64,000 nucleotides of DNA. It comes from Trichoplusia ni (taxonomy: Eukaryota > Arthropoda > Insecta > Lepidoptera > Noctuidae). The DNA lies in assembly GCF_003590095.1 (NCBI RefSeq), contig NC_039488.1, positions 9,486,001 through 9,550,000 of the forward strand, given 5' to 3'. The position numbers and the translations under genes were made by a program. Of the stretch, positions 46,461 through 61,400 are shown one piece after another (position 1 is the first letter of the stretch; each line of letters begins with the position of its first letter). The notes beneath the pieces were generated by a model, which saw only the letters and a program-made list of their open reading frames with translations, was not told the origin of the DNA and did no database searches.

Positions 46461-49400
46461 GAAAGGTTACAAAATATTTAAGCTACAAATAATAACAGCC
46501 AATATATAATCGAATACAAATTAGGGGTCTGTATATCGATAGAGGTATAGAAAGGCCGGTCTCCCGTCAGCGTAAATCTGACCCAATAAAAGTAATAAAT
46601 CGTGAAGCGTCGCTACACAGGTGGTGATGTTTTTTTCCACAGCAACAATGCGAAGATTGCGTCTATAAATAACTGCAGCAGTGAGATGGGACAGGACGTC
46701 CAGTCGACTCGGAGGCCATTGACTGATTGCCCGGAAAGCAAGGACCGACCGATAGGTGGCGTTGATTAAATAATTAATCAAGTGGCTGACTCTTGTAAAA
46801 TAGTGGACATGGGTACTATACTTTATGTGTGTAAGAAGGACTACAAAAAAAGAACCTGCAGAAGGTTCAAAGCATTGCTTACTTGACAGATAAATCATAA
46901 ATTTACTAAAACAAAACCCAGATGAGTTGTTAAATGATTATCGATGTTATCGTGTATCCTGTTCTAAACGTGTATTGTAAATATTATGTTAAGACATAAA
47001 ATCTGCGACTTCTCGAGAAACAGAACATATACTCGTAAGAAGTAAAAGGCTTTATCTTATATGTGAAATTCTACTCTTTGAGCTATTACGTGAAAACGTT
47101 GTTTTTCAATCATCAATATATCACGTATGTGGGTGGAGAGGTTGAGGATCAAGCCGAAAACATTGGCGAGGAGGAGTCGCTTTCAAACCTGTCAAATGTG
47201 ACAGGAAAAAGGGCGGGAAAATGTCACTATAATGGATGTGTCACCGGCATCGTGGCATAACGCGACCCGTTGGCATGCACGGCCTCAGATACACTCCCTG
47301 TGGATTAAGTAATACCAGATTTGATGAAAATTTTAATGCCTACGGGCAAAAACAACCGCAGATGGAAAACGGAATTGTGACTGCTGTGTAGTTGAGTGTT
47401 GGTTTTTTGGTACAACCCGTGCCCATTAACTTGTCCTCTTAGTAGGGATAAACAATACCATTAGATATATGTAGGTATTATTGATTGTTTTAAATTATTC
47501 AGCCTTAATTTAAACTTAAATCGAAATGCACTACGATTGGCAAGGTAAATGAGTGTTTTTCTGTAATAAGAATAATGAATGCGATGGTCCATTGCGATAG
47601 TCAATAAATACGGTTCGGAAAACATGTCGCGGCATGATGGATGATGAAAGCGCCGATGTGATGAAAGATAGAGATAGATGTCTGTTAATAGTCTCGTACA
47701 CATTATGAATGTTTCAACTTTAATGTTATCGGATTTATTTTCAAAATGAAATTGCAATACGTTTAAAAAGTCATTTTACCTTTTTGTTAATTGGTCTAGG
47801 CAAATTTCGTCAAACTTTTTTCAGGATTTTTCTTCTAATGACTTTGCAGAAGTTGATCGCGTTAATTTATAGGTTGATTAATATTTTTTAACGGAAAAAT
47901 CACGAGAGTTGGATTTGAGTACTGAAACCCACCGAGGTAGATCAGTTGATATCATCGAGTTGACATTTACCAACGGCCATATTGGTCGTTATCTGTCACC
48001 GCCCCCTACGATCCGTTTCACTTGCAACCCGATAGGGGGCGACACCGGGCGACGCGACTACTCGCCCCGTAATGGCTACCACGGCCCCTTTTTTATTACT
48101 GACCCGCTAGTAAACAGATCATTCGGGTTTGTGGTGTTATAAAAACGAAATTAACTCTGGCCGGTAGATGTTCAGATATCCTCAGTACTTACTGCCCTAC
48201 TATTAACATAAAATCGCGTGTCACGCACATTCCGCAGTTTAAAGCGTCTCAGAAACATTAACCGGTCATGTATTGCTAAGTAATAACGCCTGAAAGATGT
48301 ATCCCGCCTATATGTATAAAGCTACAGCTATGAACCGAAGTACTCAGGGGTTAGGAAATGTCTTGGCATAAGATGGCGCGCAACCCGTTATACACACAGC
48401 CTTACATAGCAGTAGTAAGCACCTACTAGTTTTACATGTATACAAGTAGTGAGTACATAATACCATGATAATAATAAAACTGTTTAGTTTAGTTATGAGT
48501 AGCAGATATGATTAAACAATTCATATAAGTATAATTTCCTATGCGCCATCCGGCGTCCCCGCTGTTCATTATAGCTAGATACATAACGTCATTACTGCGC
48601 ACGCACTAGGCACGTACCGCGGCTTCGCGCGCGGTGCGGGCGACCACTGCGAGAGCCGCTATTGTGCACTGCGATATTGTGTTAATAGATTAATCCAATC
48701 AAAATATTAATTCCACAACGCAGCTCGTTCGTACCTATTTACATTTCAATCGAACGATTTATTCGTTGGATTTGAGATATTCATCGGTTGCAATGTTCAC
48801 CAAATCTATTGGGAGACATAAATACTTTTATAAAGTATGTTTCCATCTCTGTTCGATATCCGACGGCAGGCTCAGTAGAGGTTGAAGGTGTTGCGAATAT
48901 TTCGACACTTAGTTATAATTAAAGGTGGAGAGATTTGGTTTACGTAACTCTGTTTTCTAAATCTGTGTGCGGTTCTGCTATATCTACATACAGAGTATCG
49001 AGTGTAATAGAAAAACTCCAATATGAAAATCTATACATATAATTTTATTGGTAGCAGAGCGGTACCGCAACTCGAGTCAGTACGCAACGTGAGCCTTTCT
49101 GAGGGTCGCCTTGGGACCCATGAAAGCTGCTGTTTAAATAAGGGTCTGTAAGGATTGCTCAAAATAGCACTTTGTAACACCATCGTCTGAATCGAGAACA
49201 TTCAACTAACGTTCAAGTGTAATAACAGGAATACCGTATCGAAGGTGCAATATCATTAAAACTATAAATATCACCTTAACGATTTCCGCAGCAACAGTAC
49301 TGTTGCACACAATAAAAGTCGTCAAGCAAATAATTGTAATGACTATAGTAGTAGTATTTAAGAGAATTTCTAAATATGAACGCAAATTGTAAATTATCCG

Positions 49401-52400
49401 GAGGAAGCGTGGTGGCGCGTGCTCTCCCCAACCCGCTCGGGATTAGAGTCCCAGTTGTGCGTTTGTGCTGTTATTCCAGCATTCACGTATAATATCCCTC
49501 TATTGTTTCTACTAGAAAAAGCTTTTGATATTTCGTTTCAAAGCTCTGTGAAAATACAAAAATCTGACCACAAACCATTTTTAATAACCAAATGGGGGCT
49601 TGGCTTTGGATTTTAATATGCATGTTTGTATTGTGCACTAACCATTCGGTCAAAAAAGTTCTAATAGACGTAGAGAGCGGTCATTGGGTTTTACCTCAAG
49701 ACAATTGAGTCCATATGGGCCGGCGATAACAGGGGTTAGCATAGACGAAATGACTCGGGGTCAGCGCGCGCTCTGAGGACTCAATATTTGCTGTGCAATA
49801 CAACCTTTATTGTGGAGATCAACACGTTCGTACCAAATACAGGCGTGGCAACCCCACGCTGTAACCTTTTAATGAATAGGCATCAAATCACATGGATTGT
49901 TTGATGTGACTTTGGCTCGTTTTACAAATTGTGTTTGCCAGTATCTATACAGTTCACGAACTTACTTGCTGCAAGACAACATTTTTCTAGTATCATTTGT
50001 TGGAGTCGTGCGGGATTGGATGATATTACGTCTGTGACGAAGACGAGCGTGTACCGGAGCACTTCGCAACTGCACTGACGACAGCTGGTCTCTTTATTTG
50101 ATTTCCAACTATACGAAGGAACATTCAAGTTTTATGTCAACGCTGCGACACATTCGAACATTTGGAACGAATATCTTCTCTAATGAGGTTTCAGTTTTCT
50201 AGTTAGATTTCGATTTTATATCCATCTAGATTTGGATATCTCATATCTACATGGTTATCTCTAGACGTCATGCTAGATTATTGAAACTTTATATATTCGG
50301 TATAAGCCACCTTTTATCCTTTTTTAAAAAATGAGAGCTGTATTACACGTTTAAGTAGCCAAAGAAGCGATTGTAAAAGTTACCCATTTTCTTTTCTACT
50401 ATTCATTACACTTATGGGCTATTCGAAGGCCCAGTGATTGTCCAGGAAATTGTTTCGAGATAGGTATAAACATTAAAACCGTTGTTGAACAAACGTGGGT
50501 CGCGAATATCGTGCGTGAGCAATATCGTTTGGGACAGATGGCAGAGGGCGGGGTTGTTTGCGTCTGAGCCTCGGACAGTCAACAGCGACGACAAACACGC
50601 GTGCGAACGCTCATGTGCCGAGGCCGAGCGGCACGCTTGTTGCTATTTTGTATCAATAGAACTTGTGACGCGTTCAATGCGTTCAACGCGTTCAATTTGC
50701 GTGCGCTACGCTATCCTACAAGTATAATGCAGAGCTTTGAAGTGGTTTCCACCTGATTCATGTTTGTGCACGATTTTGCTGTAGTGCTTTGTGCAGCTAC
50801 CTATTTAAACATGTTTTGCTACTATTGGTTTTAGTAATTGGTTTGTAGGTGCCGAGAGGAACTTCATACGGAAATTAGTTCATTATAAATGAACTGATGA
50901 ATGATCTTCATGTTTGTTATGGTAATAATTAGAAGTAAATTGTAGAATGTCATGTTTGTTTTTGGAAGTCATTAAAATCTATTTATTCGGAATTCCTAGA
51001 GCGAATAAGTACCTACAGTTACGTTACTGGCTGGCGGAAGGCGTGTACCGAGTGATATAATATTATGTTTAAAAATAAATATTACAAGTTGCAAGTAGTT
51101 TGATAAGCGTCATGCAGGCGTCCGCCATCAGTATGCATTTATCATAGCGGGTTCAAAGTTCGAATACAATAACCTTGTTAGTTACAAGAGAGATACTTTT
51201 TGTGTCGTCCGCGTACGAGAGAAAAATATAGATAAACCTAAGATCATTTATCATACTTGTACGAATCTTATCCACAATAAACTTGTGGTAAATCTTTACA
51301 GGAATAATTTTAAACCATTTCTAAAAAAAGATGTACTTGAGTTCCTATGTATGTTATTTTAGGGAAAAAGTATAAAACAACGGATCGGAACGGAACGTTT
51401 AAACGTCAGTAATGTTGTAATAGTATACCACAAAGCTAGAAGATAACTAACTGTAATTCCTTTTTTCATTGCAGGCCGCGACGCGTTGATGGAGATTCAT
51501 CGAGCAGAGCATCATTTATCAAGTCAACCTTTCTTACAGAGTTTAATGTTACTTAATTCTAGATTTTACGGAGTATATTGTTTTTTTTCCCCGACTGCGG
51601 TAAAGTTAAAAGGAAAAAATATGTACGGATTTGTACAGAGGTAGTTGAAATTAAATTCAATGTTATTTACGTAAAAGTATTATCCTGAAATGTGAGTGCA
51701 TGTTTTGGCTTTTTCATAGAAAGAAAAACATGTTAAAGAATGTGCACTTAAAGTAACATTTGTTGGACGAAGTTAGCAGAAGCGTCTCGGGGATCTGGGA
51801 GGTCCACTATCTAAATGGATTTCTGTGGCAATCTCGAGCACGCAGTACCAGCGAACCAGGAAATAATCAATACTCCCATACTGCTTGATGGCGGACGACT
51901 TGACGCTGATCACACTTGTTTGTTTTATTTCCGCACAGTCGTTTAGTTTCCGGTCAGAAACAAGTTCGCGTATTTGATCAAATGTACGCCGTCATTTGAT
52001 GAAATCACTTTTGTAGGCAGCTGGCAGATCTAACCTACATCTGAGTATAAGTTCAAATATGAAAACTAAGTACGGACGAGTAAGATAATTGTTCCGACCG
52101 CCGTAGCCGCTGAGCTATTTTTAAAAAGGTTTTACCTGTCCGTGGTCATATCTTTTACTTGTTTAGATAAGATTCCAACCGTGTTCTGACAGCATTTTTT
52201 GATAGAACGTTCTTCTTAAAAACTTATTATGAGATTAAAAATTTCGCGAGTACAGAATACTCCATAAGTTTTATAAGATTTATTATACAATAAGAAACAA
52301 CCGCGGAAAGTTTCATATTTGAGTTTTGTTTCCGCAACAATATTAAAACAGCGATATACAACAGAGAAGTATTGAAAAATGTGAGGCAGAAACATCAGTT

Positions 52401-55400
52401 CACGAAACACAAAACCGGCACACGAAAGAAGTTGGGCGTCGTAGCCGCGGGGCCACGCCGGGCCACGGTATCGGCAACTTCGCACGCGCGCTACCAACTG
52501 CTACAACTGCTACGCGCGTAGACCCGTCCTCAGCCATGTTCAACTTTTAGCTACTTAGTTTTATTTCACACCCAATTTATTCCCGAGTAGCAATCTAAAC
52601 GCGATAAACGTAGTACGCTCTGGCTCTTTTATTACCTACCTGTGGGGTTACTAACTCACTATAAACGTTTGTTCCATTTAATTCCAATCGAAATCTTGAA
52701 TTCTAAAAGCGCAAGCTGGTCGTTCTAAAAGTGGTCGCTTGAAAGTTTCTAACGATTTCATTCCGTTGCTAAGATCAGCTCTTAGTAGTAGTGAAGCGGT
52801 TATATCAAATGGATATTAACTATGGTACTGGTAATGTCGTAAAACGTGAAATACATAAAGCGGCGATATTGGTTCAAACATAAAACTGCGGTTGATGTCT
52901 AAAAACCCAAAAAGCAGTATGAATCCAATTTCCCTATTGAGGTTCAGAGTGTCACCGTATAAAATAAAAATACCTACATAACGGCCACCCCTGGCGGGAG
53001 GGGCGCGGGCGGCGCTTGTAATAAAAATTCGTTAATACTTTATTTACTGTATTAGTACACGTAGGGGTATATCGCTTCATATGTAACGATCAATAAACCT
53101 ATGCTTCTCCAACTATTTATTAAGATTCCCGCGACGGTTTACTTCAAAGCGCTTCTGCTTTGAGCGGAAACGTGACGCTACTGATATAATATATGAAGGC
53201 CAACAAACATGTTTTTAAACTACTAGGTTAAGACTTATTTTCGTACCTACTCAGGTACCTATCCTGAAGAAAAAAATACACATCTAACAACCGTCTTAAT
53301 AAAGTTAAATAATTTTAATATTTATAAATAAAGTTCCTTTACAAGTAAGATTAGGCGGGTTTAAAAGCATTAAGGGCTCGGCAAACAATGCAGGCGATTA
53401 TCTAGTGAATGGTTGTCAGCAGCATCGGTCTCGGAGTTATTGTAATATGTAAACGAGTCCCACCGTCCGACCGCCCGCCACTTAATTGTCCGCGTCAATA
53501 TTAAACTAGAATGTTTGTCAGCCTCATGTTTGTGGGCCTCAGTAATAGAAACCGGAACTAGACTTCCAAGAGTTTCAAGAGGCTTCTGTTTAAGTTATTG
53601 CTGGAAATTGAGTAGAGCCTATATAGTTTATGAGATAAAATTCTTGTAGAATTACGCATTTTCTCTCCGATCAGATTGAGTAATAATCACAATTAGAGGT
53701 GGAATGTGCAAGTTTAAAAAGCATATGAGGAATTAAAGAAAGCAACATTTTATTTAATAATTAAACAAAAAAAATATATCTTTTAAACTATGAGTTATGG
53801 TTAGCGATAGCAGTAGAAATTCCTCATAAATGTTAAAACGAACGAAGAAGTAATAACTGAGACATCGATAGTTTCTAATGGAGGAACAGAGTTCATTCAA
53901 CTTTAATTGCCTCGTTAGATGGTCTCAAATAAAATATCCACGACAATAATTTTTCATTTTCTATAACGTTACTTTTCAGATCATTGACTAAGGGTTCACT
54001 ACGGGTCATAACATGAAAAAATATTTTTATTTCTACTGAGTGGCTGGTCTATCAATAGTAGCCGTGCGTTTAGCATAATATATTAATGAAACGTTTGCTG
54101 CGTATGTTTGGGCCGGCGACATGACCGGACCCCGAAGCTCGCAGGTGTCCGGCAGCACGTGAGCACTGCTCCACTTCCATGACTCAGCGTTCCGTGCCAA
54201 ACCACTTACTGAATATATTTTCTACGAACCTCATGTCAGGTTCCTCGTGTTTATCTTTTATTATGACCGAAGGCACACAAATTGAAATTTATCATCATCT
54301 ATGCAAGTTTTCGTGTACCGCTGTAATTTAATTAACCTGTTTGCGGAAAGACGAAAAAAACCACCATTAATGTACTTAATTTGGCAATTAAAATTTAATT
54401 TGATTGCGGCCTGCGCGGTGGCAGCGGCTACACCTGCAGGACCAAGTAAAATGAAGTAATTGAAGTCGTTGCGGCACGTCCCCGGCATTACTTACCATCT
54501 AGCAACAATTTGTTTTTTCCCACCCTCGAGAGAAACTCGAGCAAGCGCGCCCTGCTTTTTAGTCCCAATTTATTCTTCCAATAAACTTTTCCGCTTTGCT
54601 TTTTGCACGGAAAATGTGCCTAAAATATTTAAACAGTTTATGTTTTCGTTCACATGCTTATGTTACTGCTTATGAGCTCAATATTACTCGATGATACCGT
54701 TTGCAAACTCTTAATGCCGTTCGTGCCTATCTAAGTTATGTAACCTGAATCACGAAACGGTATGGAAAATATCTGCAAACTTCCGTGGCCGGAAAGGCCC
54801 CTAAAAATGTTGCTATTTCGTCTGATTGTTTTTTTTTGTACCATTGACCAACATTGTGCTTAATCGACAAGGTTTATAAATATTTTATTTTAAATAAAAA
54901 AATGTTGGATAACAGAAAAATTGAAAGAGGAGGAAGGAGATAATCTATGGCAGTGAGTATTTGAGGGTACCTATGCGGAGAACGGCTGTACGCCCAGTGG
55001 CTCGCGACTCTAACGGGCCGTGACAATCGCTTCCATGCTAAATGTCATGGTGGCCATTGTTCTACACCGCCTCCCTCACCCCTTGAGTTTCCGCGCCACC
55101 CTAACTTTCCCTACTGAAGCACTGGCATTTATTCCCCACACCCTTACCTCCGTTAATGAAAAATGTAGGGCTCGGGATATTGATTATAGTTTTTACTCCT
55201 GTTTGCGACGGTAAAATATTTCAGTATAAGAGCCGCAATATAGGAGAGTTAGCTGCTACAAATTTAAATGATTGCCGGTAAACCAACACTGCTGAACAAC
55301 TATGTGAAAGAAAATCCATTTAATTTATAAAACCATTTACATACAATAATTACTAATGAGTTTTACACAAATCTTGGATTTATTAAAAACTAAGTACTTT

Positions 55401-58400
55401 CTTGTTCATCTTACTCTTTATCATTAGACAGACATGTACACTGAAGAACTATAATACTTCGCATTAAAAGTTTAATGGAAGCTCAGGACTCACGTTAATC
55501 ATGTTTAATCATCTTTATTGCCACCTTAAGTCAATTATGGCAATGAAATAGTGAATTTAGTGAGTTGAAGTGAAGGAAAAGTAGGGGTGGGGGATGTTAA
55601 CTTAATATGGCGGGGGCATCACGGCAATTTGTTCGAGACGAACCTCCAGTCTGCCTGAGTGCTGGTAATACCAGGGCTGCCCTGTCATGATAACTTTTTA
55701 GATCGTCAAGCTAGTGATTTCGAGCAGTCATAAACTGATTAAATTTACTATATACCTACGCTGAACCTTTACTGCTTTCAAGAGTTTATTTATCAATAGA
55801 TGCATGACATATATTGTCCTTTAGCAGATAATGATAAGCAACAAGATTTGAAGGAAAGAAGTATTTTTTTAATATTCTAAACAGGTGTCACAATAAATAG
55901 CTTGATAAAAATTTCCTACGCCTTGGTTTAAAACACGAAATATGAATCAGCCAGCCCTAAATCAAGTTTACGCTTGCGCTATCGAAGGAAATCACGCGAA
56001 AAGTAATTATGGATCGGTAAGACCTTTAGCTTAAAATCTGCACCTACACTGAGCTCGATAATATGGCGAGCGTTTTACACACTGACACAGGTTTGTACGT
56101 CACGCACGCACACACACGAACCGGGGACAACTTCATTAGGAAGCCATAAGTCGGCGTGAAGAGGCATCACTCGATAGACTTATGTGCGTACTAAATTGTT
56201 TGCTAATTGACGCAGGCGATAAAACTAATTACTTGATAGCTTTTAATGGACTGTGTTCTATGCGGTGTATTTGCCATGTACCGGATACCTGCCTTATATA
56301 TAATTAATGGAGTGCTCAAACAATAATGTAGTTGATTATGGCAATACCGAACACACTCGTGTATATAATTTATTATCTGATACATAATTAATTGCAATAA
56401 TATTGTTACAGTTTTACATCTCATTACACATTATGAAGCGGAGCGCAGTATTACCATTAATGTCGAATGCTGCCTCATTATTTATTCATTTATGAAACAA
56501 AAACATTTGACTGCATTTGTAGACGGACTGTGTAACATGAATATTTTTTGCTCGAGAGCTTTCTTTGCATTGTATTTTATGCGAGCACTTCGTCTCGTCC
56601 ATAAAAATCATAAAACGTAGTAAGGGCGGCCCCCATTTGTTCCAGTATTTGCATACGATACAAACGAGTGAAGACAACGATGTCCTTTACAAAGATCGTT
56701 GGCCGTCGGCAGTAAAAGTGTATTTGCGAAGAAATTTAATAAAGCGGAAGTGGACTGCTATTAGGGCGCGCCCCTAACAGTGCTCGTATCACTTCGTACG
56801 TACTCATAGGTGTACCGACGTCGGCTGGCCGACTCGTCCGACTCGTGCGGGTCGTGCGACGCGCGGCTTGTCCGACTCGTGGCGCGCGACCGCCTGGCAT
56901 CGTTACCGCGGATGATAATGGTATTTCATATTTACTTTGCTGTGACGTCGATCCGCTAGTGAGACACGTGCTGACTATCGGCTTTAAGATAAATATTGTC
57001 AACGGACACGTTTATTTTGTCACTTATTTAAATTTCATGATAATGCTTTGGTCATGGTTTTAAATATGATAGTTTGTTATGACCCCTTAGGTATTTTAAT
57101 TTTTGACAAATCTCTTTTATACTGCGCACTCTAAAATAAGTTTTATTTATAATTTTTGTGTAAGCCTTGTACCCCTCTAGAAATCAACACACATATGATT
57201 AAATAGCATTATACTAATCTTTTTAAAGATAGATACGTGTTGTGAATCGAATATAATAGCTTCAATATAAGGCGTACATGGTAAATCGGATCTGGTAGAG
57301 GCATAATTTAATTCTTTGAGGAAAGAAGTGGATGTATTTTAAATTTCACGGAAGGTACAAGGTAGCTTTTATACAAATCTCTGAGAGATTCGATTTAATA
57401 TTATAATAGACTGAATTATTATTACCTTAAGGATATTTTAATATAGAATAGAATCGTAGCTACTGACAATAAATGTATAGAACTGCGTTAGTATTCAATT
57501 TAGAGTAGTTTTATAAGAATATGTACTAATCCTATCTATTAGAAACATCATAATTCAATTGTTTATTTTCCAGTAAGGTAGTCTTCGTAGCGCATTCGTA
57601 GCCGCGTAGCATCGTAGCAATATCTTCCGCACTGTCATGTTTTGTGATGATTGTTTTAAGTTTAGAATTGAAATTTGAGTCTAACTGCTTTATAGTACAA
57701 TTTGTTAATTGATTTTGATATTTTTTCTACTTTGTAAAACATTTTTATAAAACATACGGCGACTCTAAAGTGTTTTCTATAGGATCATTATAAATGAAGG
57801 TTCGTTAATTCTTTCCTTCATGGTTTATTTCAATATGTCGGTGGCGCCGACGCGTCGCCCTACTTGTTGCGCAAGCCATGCGCCGACAAGCTCTGTATTT
57901 ACGTGGCAAGCGCCAACCAAACAATATCGACTCTTTCACTAAGTACACTTAGTTATACCTCCACCTATGTACTATTTTATTATACCACTAAAATAAGTCA
58001 AGTGTAGTGCGTCGGCGATATAAAGGGGAAATTATTTGTTGGTTATGGACGCACTTATTTCTGACTTTATTTTCTTAGAGCTGATTTTCCAATCATCAGG
58101 CAGTATTTATGTTAGGAATGATTTTGGCATTTTGTCAATCTTATTGCAGAAAAACTGTTCAAATTTGAACTATAAAACCGCATTTAAAAACTAAAAGGAT
58201 GTCTTCAGTAACGTACCTAATCTACAGGGACTATTAAACTAGGTGCTTTTCTACTTCTGCAAAAGTCGTTTCTAAAGTCCAACTTTAAAGTGTGACAGCT
58301 TTACTGTCAGTAAAGTAAGGTTCACGAACGAACTGGAATATTCGAGAAAGCACGTTAAGGGTAATAAAAGACGGTCGCTCGTGTGTAATTTGCGCCTCTG

Positions 58401-61400
58401 CTCAGCTCATCACGACCAGATTGAAATTCCTTTCGTACCCCACGACGCCGCCGTGGCGCCTGCTCTACTTGTTGCGTTGCGAAACGTCATAACTACCCTC
58501 ACGTGACGACATTATATGATAGTTTGTTTTATTTGCGTCCGGCTTATCAACTCATATCTCCGTAATAGATAAGGAATCTGCGCTGAAAGTAATAAAAGCT
58601 TATCGTAACGTAATATCGTTCACACATCTATGTAAACGTGTGAATTTTGATGTATATACATACATAGATTATCCGATCGCTTCGAACTCTGTAGTCAATT
58701 TGTTACTGGCTTAAAATATATATTGATTTTTTATTAAGAATAATGCAGCAATCGCGAAAAAAGCTAACGTCGTACGAAAATAACAGCCAGCGCCGCTGCC
58801 TTGCGCTCGTTTCAGAAATAAAACTTTGCAGTAAAGTTTTCGATCAATCGCACAAATGGAATTTCGGATTTATTCTTGCATTGTGCTTAGAATGCATCCG
58901 TATGTCTCTGTGATTAATGACGGTTGAGTGTATATTCTTTTCTCAGCTATGCAAGTAATGTTTAATATAAATCAAGATTGACCAGGAAAGTCAATTACGA
59001 AGTTAACCCGTTAAAGTGGAAGAGGTAGTCAATATATTGTTCAAGTTCGGAAACTTTTAATTATATTTTATCGTTGTCATTATAAAAGACATGAATACTG
59101 AAATAATTCATGCATAACCTATATTAAAAGGCGCCTGTCTTTACAAATTCAATTGAAGTCGACTGGAGAAGCCATTCAATGCTTTTATATGAAGCGAGTA
59201 AATGAACTACAACTCAAGTAAATAAAACCAATTTACGTCGTCGAAGCTCCAATCAGTTTCTCAGAATCGTGCGGCGCCCATGCTCGGCCCGGCCGTGCGG
59301 ATCGCGACAAACGTGACCGTTCTGATTAATGGTGAAATGTTCACATGTTATTAATTAATTAGTTGCTGCAAATTAATATTGTGAGGCTTGCAGTTGACGT
59401 GACGGTGCACGCCGCCGTCGCCGTCGCCGACATGCGTCACCGAACGTGCGCTGATTGCGCTTTGCGTCACTGCACTTCACTTTAATTAAAGAAGACTTAC
59501 AGTTTAACTATACACATGTAACTAATAGCGAGGCGAGAGGCGTCAACCGAGGAGAGTGAATCCTGAGAAATGTGCCTGCTTAATGAGTTGATAACAATAT
59601 ATGTGCCTGGCAAGTATGTAATACTTGGAAAATACATTATTACCAAATATTGAGTTCAGAACTATCACTGAAGCAATATGGTAATTACGTATTCATTAAT
59701 CTTCTTCAAAGGAATATGTGTGATTATCTCGAATCGCTTTAAGTTATGTTCGTATGTAGTAACGTTATGAGATATATAAGAGCTAAAATAAAATTCTTTA
59801 CGATACTGGAGATGGAAATCTCAACATGTATGAAAGAAAGACATTCTTGAGGGCAACGGAGCCTCGAGCGGGCACTTAGCTTCAGCTATTAAGGGCGCTG
59901 TGACCGCCAGCGAGACGAAACGACGAAAACTATAAAACCGTTAAAGCAACGTTTCAGCAGCCGTAAAGAGCGTCGCAAGATCTGTTGACAATGTCGCCCC
60001 AAACCGCCATAAACCGTATGCACCCGGCGAAGCAGTAAAACTTAATGGCACTCTGATTAAACTTATCTCGGGGACTAGCAAATCACGACCTCCACTAATA
60101 AGTGGTCGTTTAGCCAAAATACTAGAATTTTTACAACTTGCATACGTAGTTGGTTGCAAGGAATTAAAACGCTATAAACCGGATGGATTCCTCTGGAATA
60201 AGTCAAGTGTAGAGCTATGGGTTCTTGGCGCGCCGCCCGTTCGCAGCGAGTAGAGCCCCGACATTGGTTTGTTGTCCTAATACGTTTACTTGTGCATTGT
60301 ACAAATAGCGCCACTAAATGCTTTGGGATGTTCTATAAATTGCATGTTCTTCGTACAGCTGCCTTCTTGTTTCATTATCTTCAAGCGGTTCGAAAGTTAT
60401 CTTCGCTCAGCGCAAGTTATTAATTTGTAATTCTTTAAGCCCTCTTCCAATAAAAAAGGGTTTAAAGACTTAAAAAATATAGAAAAGGTTTCAAGTTTCA
60501 CCAACAAATATAAAGTAACAAGTGCTCGGCAGATTCAAAGATAAGAGATCTCCTCTAAGCGGGTAGACTAACGAGGCGTAACTTTAAAATACTTTCATTT
60601 ATAGCGAGCGCGCGTTATCCAGTACAGACGTCTTTATGTACAAACTTGTATACTTAGCGACGACTGTATGATCACACTGAGACACCGAAAAATCGAGATA
60701 GTGCGGGGTAATGCGAGGTCGCATAAAACGGCGACTCTCAAAACGCTTTACAAGTGCTGGAAGGATGTTATAAAGGTTTTACGATCGCGTTCCGTCAGAG
60801 AACGTTGCATTGGCCTTAATGGACGACCTAAGTGCATAGGGACATTCATGACAGCGGTAAAGCGGTAAGAAAACGCTCGCAATAGGTACCAATGGTAATA
60901 CCACTAACGGTTCATTAAAGGCAAATAAATGTGGCCGCAGTCGTCGGAATGTTTGCTGTGGCTGACAATTATGATCGACGCAGAACGAGGAGGCAATTCT
61001 CATTGATAGTATTGTCACTGTGGTTGCGAGCCCGGAAATGAGATACTGAGACCAATATCCAAAAATACTTTCGATAAATGTCTGTGTAAAATGTGGTTCA
61101 ATGATAATATTATTTGTGGAAGTAATACCTCAGCTCGTTCATATTTACTGCACTGCTTAGGGATAGCCGCAGAACATTAAATTTGATGAGAAGCGATTTG
61201 TAAGCAAAATAAACGATTAACGTTCGCTTATCATGTACATTACAAATGGAATAAATACAAAATAAATAGTATGTTAAATAAAAGCTTTCCAAAGGTTCTC
61301 TACCCGGGTTTTGATTTACTTTGTGTTGAAACGTTTATCTAGAGTGATTCATCACTTGGACAATAATGAGGGAGCTTCAGTTCCGAAGTAAAACAAATCC

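Noticed and set aside
48705..48745. Minus-strand L-R-C-G reading as a candidate cysteine switch
   Set aside because: It lacks the preceding Pro and following Asp, and the surrounding translation does not resemble an MMP propeptide.
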